From contig CM055613.1 of assembly GCA_029379385.1 (NCBI GenBank), forward strand, positions 17,192,001 to 17,256,000: DNA of 64,000 nt. The letters are read 5' to 3'. Origin of the DNA: Quillaja saponaria (lineage: Eukaryota; Streptophyta; Magnoliopsida; Fabales; Quillajaceae). The notes beneath the pieces are model-generated. The model was not told where the DNA came from and searched no databases. It saw only the letters and a program-made list of their open reading frames with translations. This document shows positions 34,462 to 46,294 of this stretch, piece by piece. Position numbers and translations under genes: made by a program. Position 1 is the stretch's first letter, and every line of letters begins with the position of its first letter.

Positions 34462-36466
34462 ATGATGAACTTCTTGAATTCTATCCTATTCTGTCTCTTC
34501 ACTTTTACAGTTATTCAAGCTGTGAATTTCTTGTTATTTCTTACAAAGAACAAAAAGAGTTTAACCAAATTTCCTCCAGGACCAAAACCTTTACCAATCT
34601 TTGGTAACCTCTTTGAATTAGGTGACAAACCCCATCAATCTTTTGCAAAACTTGCTTCCATTTATGGACCCATTATGAGTTTGAAACTTGGACAAATTAC
34701 AACAGTTGTGATTTCTTCAGCAGCCATTGCCAAAGAAGTCCTGCAAACACAAGATCTAGCTTTCTCCAATAGAACTATACCTGATTCCATTAAAGCTCAT
34801 AACCATGATCAATTAGGAATGCCTTGGTTATCCATCTCTTCTAGCCAGTGGCGAAACCTCAGAAAGATTTGCAATTTTAACATCTTCACAGCCAAAAAAC
34901 TTGATGCCAACTTTCACCTTCGTCGTAGAAAAGTGCAAGATATGATTGATGAAGTGGAAGCAAGTTGTGAAGCTGGTGTTGAAGTTGATATTGGTCAAGT
35001 GGGTTTTAGAACAACATTGAATTTGTTGTCCAACACTATGTTTTCTGTGGACGTAGCTGACCCAAATTCTAAGTTTGCAAAAGATTTTAAGGAGATTGTG
35101 TCTACGATAATGGATCTTGCAGGAAAGCCTAACTTGGCTGATTATTTCCCTCTACTTAAAGTGATTGATCCACAACGAATACGACACCGTATGGGATATT
35201 GCTTCAGTAAGATATTTGCATTCTTTGATAGGATAACCAACGAACGGTTGAAGTTGTTCAGAGTGATTGGCTATGTCTCTAGTGGAGATATTTTGGATGT
35301 TCTTCTGAAATTCATTGAGACTAGCGATGAAGAGATTGACAGACCTCACATGGACCACCTATTATTGGTTAGTACTACTCCAACTTGTTCCTCTTATTTA
35401 TAATCTCTCATAGAAATTGGAAAATAAAAAAGTCATGTAATTACTATTTTGCTGGCTGGACATACATGACTTGGCCATACAATCTAGACAGATAAGGGTT
35501 GATTATAAAGCATATTCATTTTGCATATATGAGAGTCACACTTGCAAACCAATTAATTGGTGACAAAAAAGAGACTCATTTATTTATAAAAAAATGTGAA
35601 GTTTTCTAGCCCTCTTTCAGGTAGAAGGTAAAGATCCAAAGTTGTGAGATAATCCGTAGTAGTTAGGACTGATCAATCGTTAGGTGTGGGCGTACTAGGG
35701 CTGCCCGTCCAGTCCAGGCCTAGCTATGATATCATGTGAGAGATACACTCCTACAACTAATTAATTAATATTGGGAGGAGGGACTCATCTAAGGCTAAAA
35801 TTCGAATCGAATAGTCTCGAATATTCAATTAGTAGTATTGTTTTTGAATTCAACTATCAAATTCAAATTCAAATCCGAATACTTTTTCAAATTTAAAATG
35901 ATATTTGAATTTGAATTTGACAAATATTCAAATATTTGATTCAAATTTAAATAATTGAATTTTCATTGAAAAATAATATTTATCTAAAATTTTATGTTTA
36001 AACTTTAAGAAATTAAATATGTAAAATAAAACTAAGTACTTTAAAATCCAGGTGTGAACATTCAAATTACATAATTGTTATAAAAAACATAAGTAGCACA
36101 GTTACCGTATAGCTAAAATAGACAAAAAGAAAAAAAAGTATAAGTAGTCCAAGACACAAATCAACATCATACTATGGCAACATACTAAGCCTAACCTTAA
36201 CCCTAAGTATAACTCTAAGTGTAAGCCTAAACCTAACCCTAAACCTAATCCTAAACATAACTGTAAGCCTAAACCTAACTATAGCCCTAACTTTAATGCT
36301 AATCCTAATCGTAATCCTAGCCCTAACTCTAATCCTAATTCTAATTTTAATCATAATTTTATTAAAATGTATTATAAAATAGTTGTTAACAAAAATTAAG
36401 AGAATTCTATTTACGAGAATTGCTAAAAATTCTAGAGGATTCAAATCTAAAGTAAAAATAGTAAAA

Positions 36467-36498
<32 letters not shown>

Positions 36499-37691
36499 TT
36501 AAATAAATACAAATAATTATATAATTTTTTTTTAATAAATATGAATTAGTTACTTAATCAAATAGTTAATTGAATACTTAATCTTATAATTTGATCGAAT
36601 ATCAAATCGATTACTATATCATTTGAATTTAAATTCAAACTATAAACAGTATTTTTATTTGATTTGAATTCATATTCAAATCGACTTCAAATTCAAATAA
36701 CGAACTATGTGATTTGAATTTCAACCCTAGATTCATCTACTTATATATATTTCTGAATATATATTATGATAGCAATGTGAGAGATAACACATTGACAATG
36801 TTAAATTAATAAACATTAAGTTATTAGTCCAAATTTGGAATTGAATAAGATAATGATGATACGCCAAGTACATGTTTGAAATTCTTGTGTGAGAATTTTA
36901 CACCGGAGTACATATTGAGTTAATAAGAATATATATATACGATTTAGGGAGAATTTCGAGTCATTTTGAAATTGTGACAATAATTATGAAGTGACAATTT
37001 TAAAACAGATGATGGACAATTTGACAGATCAAATATTAATGCATGTGTTTAATCGTGAATTTGATATATTACTTATTTGATATAGGACTTATTTGCTGCT
37101 GGCACTGATACAACTACAAGCACATTGGAATTTGCCATGGCTGAGTTACTCCATAATAGGGAGACTCTATCAAAAGCCCAAGCAGAACTTGAAAAGACAA
37201 TTGGCATAGGTAAATTAGTTGAAGAATCAGACATTGCTAGGCTTCCTTACTTGCAAGCTATTGTGAAAGAAACCTTCCGTTTACACCCAGCAGTTCCATT
37301 TCTTCTCCCACGAAAAGTTGAAAACAATACAGAGCTTTGTGGGTTCACTGTCCCAAAGGGTGCCCAAGTTTTGGTGAATGCATGGGCTATAGGTCGAGAT
37401 CCTAGCATATGGGAGAGTCCAGACACTTTCATGCCAGATAGGTTTTTAGGGTCAGATATTGATGTTAAGGGTCAGAATTTTGAACTCATTCCGTTTGGTG
37501 CAGGACGCCGGATTTGCCCTGGTTTGCCGTTGGGAATTCGGATGATCCACTTGATGTTGGCTTCACTTATTCACTGCTTCGATTGGAAGTTTGAAGATGG
37601 ATTTACATTGAAAGACATGAATATGGATGAGAAGTTAGGACTCACTTTACATATGGCTCAACCTTTGAGAGTTTTTCCAGTAAGGAGATAA
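34462..37691 (+). CDS. CYP76-like cytochrome P450, two exons, intact
   Basis: Exons are 34462-35367 and 37086-37691, joined in phase 0 (donor GTTAGT, acceptor ATATAG), giving 503 residues, the usual family length. The protein is a probable ER-anchored haem monooxygenase using NADPH-P450 reductase; CYP76 members act mainly on terpenoids, and the substrate is unknown. Visible features are an N-terminal membrane anchor (about residues 3-28), the hinge PPGPKPLP (38-45), the C-helix WRNLR (130-134), the I-helix oxygen-binding AAGTDTTTS (306-314), the ExxR pair E364 and R367 in KETFR, PDRF (419-422), and the haem loop FGAGRRICPG with Cys446. Spans such as GKPNLADYFPLLKVIDPQ fit CYP76. The single intron before the I-helix is normal for this group. 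It has no gene neighbours and no frame damage, so it may well be functional. Confidence 0.93.
36175..36345. repeat. Degenerate telomere-like CCTAA repeat inside the MITE
   Basis: About 170 bases of units such as CCTAACC, CCTAAAC, CCTAATC and GTAAGCCTAAA on the plus strand, close to the plant telomere unit CCCTAAA but irregular. The same block recurs at the same place in MITE copy 2 (49027-49145), so it is part of the element and not a separate telomeric insertion. The 90-residue minus-strand open frame here (rich in Arg and Ile) is only a by-product of the repeat. Confidence 0.85.
36468..36498. repeat. (TAA)n microsatellite
   Basis: About ten TAA units. The sister MITE at the matching place (near 49270) has just GTAATATACAT, so the array grew after the two copies separated or was lost in the other. 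Confidence 0.9.
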
Positions 37692-37710
37692 ATAAATAAA
37701 AAATAAAAAG
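37691..37710 (+). terminator. Polyadenylation-signal-like cluster after the P450
   Basis: AATAAATAAAAAATAAAAAG begins at the stop codon and contains overlapping AATAAA signals. Plant poly(A) signals are loose, so the actual cleavage site cannot be placed. Further AT-rich stretches follow within 150 bases. Confidence 0.45.
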
Positions 37711-38088
37711 TTGCTTCAAGAGGCTCAACCTTGTGATGCATATAATTTATTGTCCACATGAAATGCATACTACCTTGTAACGTCAAATTTATGTTCGTGC
37801 TATAATTTCTGACTAGTAATGTATAAGTTTGTTACTATTGGATGTTTTTAGTAATTTAGTGCAATGAGAGTCACTGATATCAATTAGGACGAGGACTTTA
37901 TGAAAAAGAAAAGTGTTTGTTCGTTCTATAACTTATACTTTCAAGGGATCTCTCACGATTAAAACAAAAAATTAAAAATTAAATTGAAACTTTTGAATTT
38001 AATTTTTAAGTTATGTACATTCTAATTCATACTTTAATTTCGAGGGTCTCCTATTTATTGTATTTTCAATTTAAGTATAAGTCTTTTT

Positions 38089-38735
38089 CAGATGTTGGGA
38101 GTACCGACACAACCGTTGGGATAAATAAGACCCATATTAAGAAACGAAAATCTATTTGGATCAACAGTTAGGATATTATGTCCAAGTTAAAATTTCAAGG
38201 CAAAAACTTTGGGGGCAAAATGGTCAAGTACAAGTTCTTTTCAAATGAATACCTATAGGAAGAAATAGAAATCCATTTGAATCAGCAGTTAGGGTCTTAT
38301 GCCCAATTCCATTTGAATCAACGGTTAGGATCTTATGCCCAATTCAAAGTTTCAAGGCAAAAAATTTATAAAATTGGGTTGAGGGGGTAAAATGGTCAAG
38401 TACAAGTCATTTTCAGATTCCAAGAGTATCAGCATGAACATGGGAATGAATAAGACTTTTAGGGAAAAAAAAAAGAATTCTATTTGGATCAACTGTTAGG
38501 ATTTTATGTCCAAGTTAGAGTTTTCAAAGCAACACCTTATAAAATTGGGTTCCGGGAGGCAAAACAATTAAGTACAAGTCATTTTCAGATTCTGAGAGTA
38601 TCAGCATGACTGTGGGAACGAATAAGACTTGTAAGAAAAAACAGAATACTATTTGAATCAACGGTTAGGATACCATATTCAAGTTAGAATTTCAGGACAA
38701 AAGTTTTGTAAATTTGATTTTGCCCAAATTAGAAT
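38089..38735 (+). repeat. Diverged tandem repeat, unit about 165 bp
   Basis: The block CAGATTCYRAGAGTATCAGC, followed by GAATAAGAC, begins near 38089, 38414 and 38586. A degraded unit fits between the first two, giving about four units of 162-172 bp. Each unit also carries a TCAACGGTTAGGAT.TTATG word; a local 35-bp duplication of this part near 38281-38345 gives it twice in one unit. Nothing is coded. The array lies 0.4 kb behind the P450. Confidence 0.8.
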
Positions 38736-38742
38736 TTTAACT

Positions 38743-39406
38743 TATATGCATATTAAGTTAAGTATAACTTATAACTTATGATTATTAGCTTTATTTATTC
38801 TTTCATTTATTGTAAATATTGTTATGATGATTTTTATTTACATGAATTTACAGGTATATAATTAAAAATTAAATAAAATTAAAAAATTATTCTTACCATG
38901 TACAATTGCCTTTTGTAGAAGCAGATAGCAAAAATAATAATAATAATAATAATATTAGTGTCTAGCTTTTCTGTGTCTGCTTTTTAGCGTCTAGATATTA
39001 GACTTTATTAAGTGCCCAAAACACGAATACATGTTGCGTCTGCATTAAAGATGGAGACAGACAAACACATATAAATTTTATCTCTGCTCAAATGCAGATA
39101 ATGATATATGTGTTTGTGGTTATAGGAAATGACTTGACTTAAAAGGTGTCACTTACCTACTTTCTTATGGCTTGATCTCCTATAGAAAGGAAGGCCCATA
39201 AGACAATTCACATTGGTGTAATGAAAGGGAGGGACCTACGATAATGATAGAACGCCCCAAACTCTGAAATCAATTATTAGGTCTGCGTTTTTTTATTTGC
39301 GTCTGCAATATGACTTTATGTGTTTGCCAGATACAAATAAGATTGTTTCTTGTAATACATCATTAATAGATCCTTAAAAATAAGCAACTAGAATAATATA
39401 TTCAAA
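38743..39406 (+). repeat. Tandem duplication, first unit (cut by the LINE)
   Basis: About 660 bases match 45583-46294 in the same orientation at about 85% by eye. Shared landmarks are TTATATGCATATTA, GGCTTGATCTCCTATAGAA, CTTGTAATACATYATTAATA and the final TAATATATTCAAA. The unit ends in the left copy of the LINE's target duplication (39394-39406). The continuation of this unit is found after the LINE, at 45541-45582. It contains a short (AAT)n run at 38932-38953. No coding potential. Confidence 0.85.
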
Positions 39407-39493
39407 GGTAGAACTACAACAAACTCAAATATGTATTAAAAAACAAAGTGACGATACTAAGAAACACCATTAAAACAATCGGAGAGAGAGAGG

Positions 39494-41344
39494 ATGGAAA
39501 CCTTGAGCGAGGGGATGCATAAGGCTTAGACTGTGGAGGAAATCGACTAACTTGCTCAAAGTAGTCAGAAAGTCAAAATGAGCTTGAATACAATCCATGC
39601 ATCAGTTTCAGATGGGGTCATGGACGATTTACCATTAGAGGAATCTCAAGGTATTTCAAGGGCACCAGATACATAACATCCTCCTATAGTTGTTACCTCC
39701 TACAAAGACACCCTTATGGATGACGGTCAGAACTCTCCAAATGAATATGAGTCAGATTGGGAAGATGTAGGAGAAGATAATTCAGACTTAGAAGAGAGAT
39801 CTATAGTGGATGAAGAGGAGGAGGACCATTTTTGTCCAACGATAAAAATCTCAGCTGCTAAAAAATGTCGATTACGAAAGCCGTGGAGGAATTGCTTAGT
39901 CATCAAGCTCCTAGGCAAACATCTAGGGTATCGCTTCCTCTTTAATAGACTCACAAATTTATGGCAACCCAAAGGAGAACTCAAGCTAATTGATGTGGGA
40001 AATGATTACTACCTTGTTAAACTTTATGAGAAGGAAGATTAAAACAAAGTTTTGGATGAAAGGCCCTAGCATGTGGCAGACCACTATGTTACCATACAGA
40101 AGTGGAGGCATGATTTTGACAATGAAGATGACCTTCCTACATGTATGGCTGTGTGGGTAAAAGTTCCTGCTTTATCCATTGAGTACTACGATGATGATTA
40201 TCTATGAGGGGTGGGAGAAAAGTTGGGTTCAACAATAAAAGTGGATAAACGAACTTCAATGGCTACCAGGGGAAACTTTGCAAGAATTTGTGTTGAGATC
40301 AACTTGAACACTAGATTAATATCTAAGATAAGGGTTGGGAAGAAGATTCGGATGGTGGAATATGAAGGTCTTTATCAGATTTGTTTCCAATGCGGTCACT
40401 ATAGACATCAAATGGAGGAGTGTCAACTCCGGCAAAAGAACGGCAGCAAAAGTGAGCATACAGGCATTCCAAACAAGATGGATGCATCTAGACAAAATCC
40501 TAAACCAAAAGTAGAGTCAAATTTCGGACCATGGATGATTGTGTAACGACAATCTAGGAGCAAAAATAGCAATCAAAAAGGCAAAAAGGTGTTAGTACAT
40601 CAATCTCAGGGGCACAATTTTGGTAAGTCAAATACCATTGATGAAGTTAATGGAAATGAGGCTTTAGTGTATCAAGGCCTTGGATATAACTATGGTAAGT
40701 CAACTCATAATGGGTCACATTTTAATGCTATAAGAAATGAGGAAAAGATGGCACTGATTGGGGAGGTTGAAGATATACAAGAGAATGAATCCTTCCATAA
40801 TAAGGAGATTGCCAAAAAAGGCTAGTAGTCGAAGTTGACAAAAGAAAACCCTATTCCATCCTTACCTCAAAATGGCCCGCCTAAATCTTTTTCTTCTGAT
40901 AAGTCAAAGCGACCCACCAAGCCAACCCATATGGACAGCGGCCCAAAGCCTAAGGTTAATAAAATTAACCAAGCTACTACAAGCCTAGATACACTAGCTG
41001 CTTTTGATAAATTCCAACAAACTCACCCACAAACGAGTAAGATGGCCCCTCCATCTTCGGCTAATAGATTAAATCCTATTACTTCCAGCACTACCGATAC
41101 CATTCTAGGTCCCAAGTCTCCTCCTCGCAACACCTCTTATCAACCACCTCCCCACATTCCACCTCTTCACAAACCTCAAACTTGTAAGATTGGAGTGCAG
41201 AGAGATTTAATCCAATATCCTCGACCACCTGATGAACCTATTGACTTTGACAATAGGACTTTGCATTCAAATCGAGTGGAGATTCAAATTGGCTCCAATG
41301 AAGATATATCTATTGATAAGCTTCGTGATATTACACAGGCCTAA
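39494..41344 (+). pseudogene. LINE ORF1, one frame with premature stops
   Basis: ORF1 proteins bind LINE RNA. From ATG at 39494 a single frame runs 616 codons to TAA at 41342-41344, with about nine in-frame stops and no frameshift. It has an acidic N-terminal part, then a DUF4283-like domain (RKPWRNCLVIKLLGKHLGY to ADHYVTIQKWRHDF, about 39880-40120). The zinc knuckle CFQCGHYRHQMEEC follows near 40384-40425 (Cys-x2-Cys-x4-His-x4-Cys, all ligands present), and then a Pro- and Ser-rich C-terminal tail. Several stops fall where Trp or Gln is expected, as in RP-stop-HV and YL-stop-GV, consistent with G-to-A and C-to-T decay. Confidence 0.88.
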
Positions 41345-41375
41345 TCTTGGCCTCCTTTGGCTAGTCATCTTTTTT

Positions 41376-44300
41376 ATGCCTGTATTAATTTGGAATTGCT
41401 GCAGTGCCGGCTCAAAAACTTTTCCACGTTTAATTAGTGATAGGCTACATGAACATCAAGCCCATGTGTTGATTCTAGTAGAAACTCGTGTCAGTGGTAC
41501 CAAAGCTAATAGAATGGTAAAGAAGATAGGGTTATCAAGTGCTCACAGGGTGGAAGCAAATGGTTACGCAGGAGAAACATGGATCCTTTGGGATAAATTA
41601 TTTGTTTCATTATCCATTATTAAAGAACATGCCCAATTCCTACATGTTAAAGTCCAGCATGGTGATGGGGTTCCATGGTTTTTTACTACTATTTATGGAA
41701 GTCCATTAGACAACATCTGTGACAGGAACTCAATATTATTAATAATTCTATTACAGGTGCAAGGGCTTTGGCAGGTGATTTTAATGTCATTTTATTACCA
41801 AATGAAAAACAAGGGGGTGCTGCCTTTTCCACTTGTAAAAGTAAACCTTTTAGAGAATTTATTGACAATAATAATTTGGTGGATTTAGGCTTCAAAGGAC
41901 CTCCATGTACCTGGCAAAGGGCAAATGTTAAAGAACGGCTGGATCGTGTGATATGTAACCTTGGTTGGAGGCTCAGATTCCATGAAGCTTTTGTAACCCA
42001 TCTTCCACGACTTAAATCATATCATAACCCATTATTGCTCTGCATAAAATAATAATAATAATAATGTTTCTTCTCATGGAATCTGTCCCTTTCGTTTTGT
42101 GGCAGCTTGGGTGACTCATTCAATTTTTTGTTCCTTTATTCATCAACACTGGCATCAATTGAATTCTCTCCAGGGTAATATAAAGTCTTTTGTACCTGTT
42201 GTACAAGATTGGGACAAGAATACCTTTGGTAATATTTTTGATAGGAAAAGGAAACTTATGGCAAGATTAAATGGCATTCATTCCTCAACTGGGTATGCCA
42301 ATTCTTTTTTGACTAATCTTGAAGAATAGCTTATGAAAGACTACAACCACATTCTTTTGGAAGAGATATTACTATGGAAACAGAAATCTCATTGTCAATG
42401 GTTAAAATATGGAGATCGGAATACTCGGTTTTTTCATTCCACTGCTATCATTCGTCGAAGGAGAAATAAAATTAAGGCCTTGAAAAATGATGCAGGGGCC
42501 TGGATTTCAAACTCAAATCTCCTCAAGACTATGGCCATCGATTATTAAAAAAATCTTTATACAGCCGAAGAGGTATCAGATACTTCTTATACTTGTACAG
42601 GTCAATTTCCTCATCTCTCTCATCATGCTATATCTTCTCTTTCTGCTTCTATTTCTGAGGAAGAAGTCCAATTAGCTATGTTCAGTATGGGAGCTTTGAA
42701 GGCTCCAGGTCTTGATGGTCTTAATGCTCTCTTTTATCAAAGCCAATGGGAAATAGTTGGACACTCAGTCTATATATTTGTCAGAGGCATTTTTTAGAGA
42801 ACTATTTCTATTGAATCCATGAATAAGACCTTACTTGTCCTTATTCCAAAAGTTGATAGTCCAGAGTTTATATCACAATTTCGCCCAATCAACTTATGCA
42901 AGTGGCCTTTAAAATTGTTACTAAAATAATTGCGAATCGTTTGAAGCCATGGATGAGACAACTGATATCTCCTAATCAATGAAGCTTTATTCCTGGACGA
43001 CAAATAAATGATAATGATATCCTTGTTCAAGAGATTATCCACACTATGAGAAGAAAAAAGAGGAAGAAAGGTTACATGGCCATTAAGGTGGATCTTGAAA
43101 AAGTGTATGATAGACTCATATGGGACTTCATTCAGGACACCCTTATTGATGTTGGAATCCTTACTTGGTAGAAATTATCATGCAATGTATTTGGACAACT
43201 TCTATAGAAGTTCTCTGGAATGGTGAAGTAACTGAAAGCTTTAATCTCTCACGTGGTATTCGTTAAGGTGATCCCCTTTCACTTTATCTTTTTGTTCTTT
43301 GTATTGAGAGATTGGCTCAAAAAATTGAAGAAGCAGTTCATCAAAAGAAATGGAGGCCAATTCCGTTGAGTAAGAATGGCCCTCATCTTTCTCACTTATT
43401 TTTTATGGATGATCTAGTCCTTTTTGCTGAGGCCTATTATGATTAGGTGGAGGTGATTCAAGATTGCCTTTCTGAATTTTGTTTGGTTTTCGGGTGAGAA
43501 AGTTAGTAAAGAAAAAACAAAACTCTTTTGCTCTAATAATGTAAAATCTACTTTTGCTAGGAGTCTAAGTTCAAGGTCTAGTTTTTCTCTTACCACAAAT
43601 TTGGGAAAATATCTAGGAATTCCACTTCATCATGGAAGAGTGACTAGACAAACTTATAATCATTTAGTTCAAAATTTGTGCAAGCGCTTAAGTGGTTGGA
43701 AGGCTAATTCTCTTTCAATGGCAGGTCGTCTTGCATTTACTAAATCTGTCATTGCTACCATTCCCAGCTATGCTATGTAAACAATGGACATCCCTAAAGG
43801 CATATGTGATTTAGTTGAGCAACGTAGTAGATGCTTCCTGTGGGGTTCACACACTTATTCTAAAAAACTTCATCTTGTTTCCTAGGAGCAAGTTTGCTAA
43901 CCAAAATCTAATAGAGGTTTGGGTCTTAGGAGACTTGATATTAATAATGATGCTTATCTTATGAAGGTTACTTGGGGCTTAATCTCTTCACCATACTCTC
44001 TTTGGGCTCAGTCTTTGAGAGCCAAATATAATATTGGAGGCAACAAGATTCCTAATATGGTGTATAAAATTGGCTCTTCTCATGTTTGGTCAACTATTTG
44101 TAGAATATGGGCTATGGTGGTTGGAAGAGTTAAGTGGATTTTGGGCAATGGTTCTACTACTAGATTATGGCTAGATTGGTAGGTAGCTAATGACGGTCCA
44201 CTCATAAAGTACTGTGTTGCCTCTATTACGGAAAGCATGATTAACAATCCAGCTAATCATTATGTTAATGAAGATGGTTATTGGATCTGGGATTTATTCC

Positions 44301-45478
44301 AACACCTTCTGCCCTTTTCGATTTGTTTAAAAATTACAGGTATTAAACCTCCTTCTATCTTTGCGGGAGAGGATATGGTCCCCTGGGGTTACTCTAAGGG
44401 TGGAAAATTTTCTATCAAGTTTGCTTATGAAGTTCTTGCAGGCAATCTTTGGGCTCCTAATATGAAATTGTGCGATTTAATTTGGAGATGGACGGGACCT
44501 CAACGCATAAGGTCATTTCTTTGGCTTTTCGCTCATGAGAAGCTGCTTGCAAATTCTTATTGTAAGTATCGACATTTAAGCAACAATGATTGTTGCCACT
44601 TTTGACATCTCCAAGTTGAAACTACTATGCATGCTATTTAAGATTATGAGTGGGCAAGATCTATTTGGCTCAGAATTGTGAAACCTTTATGGTGGGATAA
44701 ATTTTTTTCTCTTTCCTTTCTCTTTCCTTTATTGGCTTTTTCTTAATGCTCGACATATTGTGGGCATGATTTTGGGTTGGATTGGAAGGTTATTTTTGGG
44801 CATGCTTCGTGGTTAATTTAGTTATGGCAAAATAGCCGGATCTTTGATGCTAATTTTCAAGTACCAGGTGACCCTATTTTTCAAGTGTTGCAACGAGCTC
44901 AAAATTATGAACAAGCAATGACCTTTGACCAGAGTGTTCAACACTCTAAACCCTTCCGAGCTGAGCATTTAATTGGATGTTGTCCTCCTCCAACTAATTG
45001 GATTAAACTTAACTCATATGGTTCTCTCAAAGTTTCTTCCAGTCAGGCAGCTACATGTGCTCTTAGAGATGAGTCAGGGGCTTGGATTTATGGCTATGGT
45101 ATCCAACTATGATCTTATTCCTCTAATGCTACGGAACTTTGGGGAATTTTAACGGGACTTGATGTGGCTTGGAGTTTGGGGTTTAGAAGAGTTATCCTTG
45201 AAGCTGATTCTCTAATCGCAATTGATTTTATTAGGAAGGGATGTGATTCTTCTCATCCATTATCTCATTTGATCATTGGAATTCAAGAACTTTTGGCTAG
45301 AGGGTGGTGTACAAAACTCTATCATGTTTTTCGTGAAAGAAACCGCGTTGTAGATTGGATGGCAAACTATGCTTATGAATTGGATGTTGGCGTTTTGAGA
45401 TTTCTTGATCTACTAGCTGGAGTATGTAGTATTCTCTTTGAAGATATGAGAGGTGTGTCGTTTCCTAGAACTTCTTAG
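41376..45478 (+). pseudogene. LINE ORF2 remnant: endonuclease, reverse transcriptase, RNase H
   Basis: ORF2 starts at ATG 41376, 31 bases after ORF1 ends. The endonuclease has IWNC, LVETRVSG (metal-binding Glu), AGDFNVI after a frameshift near 41760, and WQRANVKERLDR. Reverse transcriptase has FIPGRQINDNDILVQE, IKVDLEKVYDR (near 43090), GDPLSLYLFVLCIERL (near 43275) and FMDDLVLFAEA, where both catalytic Asp remain (usual FADD). The RNase H near 45000 begins WIKLNSYGS, in which Tyr replaces the first catalytic Asp, and ends HVFRERNRVVDWMANYA. A run of AAT units at 42048-42065 and several stops and frameshifts break the frame. Confidence 0.9.
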
Positions 45479-45582
45479 TTTGTTTGGGGCTTAGCCTCGT
45501 CTTTCTTACCCAAAAATAAAATAAAATTAATATATTTAAAATTAATGAGAAATAAATTTTAAGGATCACAATTTCTCTTAAT

Positions 45583-46294
45583 TTTAACTTATATGCATAT
45601 TAAATTAAGTATAACTTACAATTTATGATTATTAGCTTTATTTATTCTTTCATTTATTGTAAACATTGTTATGATGATTTTTGTATAATATATTTTTTTT
45701 TATATATAAAATTTTGAATTTGAATATAAAATATGCTTCTATACATGATTTTACAGGTATACAATTAAAAATTAAATAAAATTATAAAATTATTTTTACC
45801 ATCTACAATTGCCTTTTGCAGACACAAATAATAATCAAAAAAATAAAAAAGAATAATAATGGTGTCTTGCTTTTCAGCGTCAGGATATCAAACTCCATTA
45901 CATGGTCAAAACATTATTGGCGACTACATGTTGTGTTTGCATTAAAGATGTAGAAAGACAAATGCATATAAAATTTGTCTCTGCTTAGATGCAAATAATG
46001 ATATATGTTTAGGGTTATAGGAAATGACTTAACTTAAAAGATGTCACCTACCTACTTTTGGCTTGATCTCCTATAGAATGGATGGCCCACAAGGCAATCC
46101 ATATCGGTATAATGAAAGGGTAGGACCTACGACAATGAAAGAATGCCCCGAACTCTAAAATCAGTTGTTAGATTTGTGTAATCTGACTTTAAGTGTCCAC
46201 CATTGACAAATGTAGATAAGGTTGTTTCTTGTAATACATTATTAATAGATCCTTAAAAATAAATAAGTACAATAATATATTCAAAAATAATGGT
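45583..46294 (+). repeat. Tandem duplication, second unit
   Basis: This is homologous to 38743-39406. It is preceded by AAATTTTAAGGATCACAATT and TCTCTTA (45552-45582) and followed, about 115 bases after its end, by a nearly identical stretch (46413-46442, with AACGATC). The duplicated unit therefore included that linker. It ends with the same TAATATATTCAAA word that served as LINE target in the first unit. Confidence 0.85.

Larger units (their letters stand above)
35790..36729. mobile_element. hAT-like MITE, copy 1, in the P450 intron
   Basis: The 940-bp element has terminal inverted repeats TAAGGCTAAAATTCGAATC and, from the other end, TAGGGTTGAAATTCAAATC. It is flanked by an 8-bp target duplication with one mismatch, GACTCATC (35782-35789) and GATTCATC (36730-36737). 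An 8-bp duplication and a YAGGG-type terminus indicate the hAT superfamily. It has no transposase. Both sides are full of ATTTGAATTTGAATT-type AT words in both orientations, and the centre is a degenerate CCTAA repeat. A 928-bp sister copy lies at 48642-49569. Confidence 0.85.
35368..37085 (+). other. P450 intron (1718 bp) carrying a MITE
   Basis: The intron opens GTTAGT and closes GATATAG. More than half of it is the hAT-like MITE at 35790-36729. The remaining 5' part (35368-35781) and 3' part (36738-37085) show no coding or recognisable element. Without the MITE and its duplication the intron would be about 770 bp. Confidence 0.9.
39407..45527 (+). mobile_element. L1-type LINE, nearly full length
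   Basis: The element has a short 5' UTR, ORF1 with an RNA-binding zinc knuckle, ORF2 with endonuclease, reverse transcriptase and RNase H, and a short A-rich tail (CCCAAAAATAAAATAAAA). It is bounded by a 13-bp target duplication with one mismatch, TAATATATTCAAA (39394-39406) and TAATATATTTAAA (45528-45540). It is about 6.1 kb long, as expected for a plant L1. Both ORFs carry stops and ORF2 has frameshifts, so it no longer moves. It inserted into the first unit of a tandem duplication. Confidence 0.92.

Noticed and set aside
36175..36345. Interstitial telomere or chromosome end
   Set aside because: Units are irregular, and the same block sits inside a second MITE copy with its own target duplication.
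36172..36444. 90-residue minus-strand open frame rich in Arg and Ile
   Set aside because: It is produced entirely by the degenerate CCTAA repeat in the hAT-like MITE, and the sister copy does not preserve it.
34462..37691. Two separate P450 fragments instead of one gene
   Set aside because: Joining at GT (35368) and AG (37085) gives one uninterrupted 503-residue protein with every motif in order, so the gap is an intron.
39716..41344. A cellular zinc-knuckle protein gene
   Set aside because: The DUF4283-like domain plus CCHC knuckle lies directly before LINE ORF2, inside the LINE's target duplication, so it is LINE ORF1.
38743..46294. LTR pair around the LINE at 39407-45527
   Set aside because: No primer-binding site or polypurine tract adjoins the repeats, and the LINE has its own 13-bp target duplication inside the first repeat.
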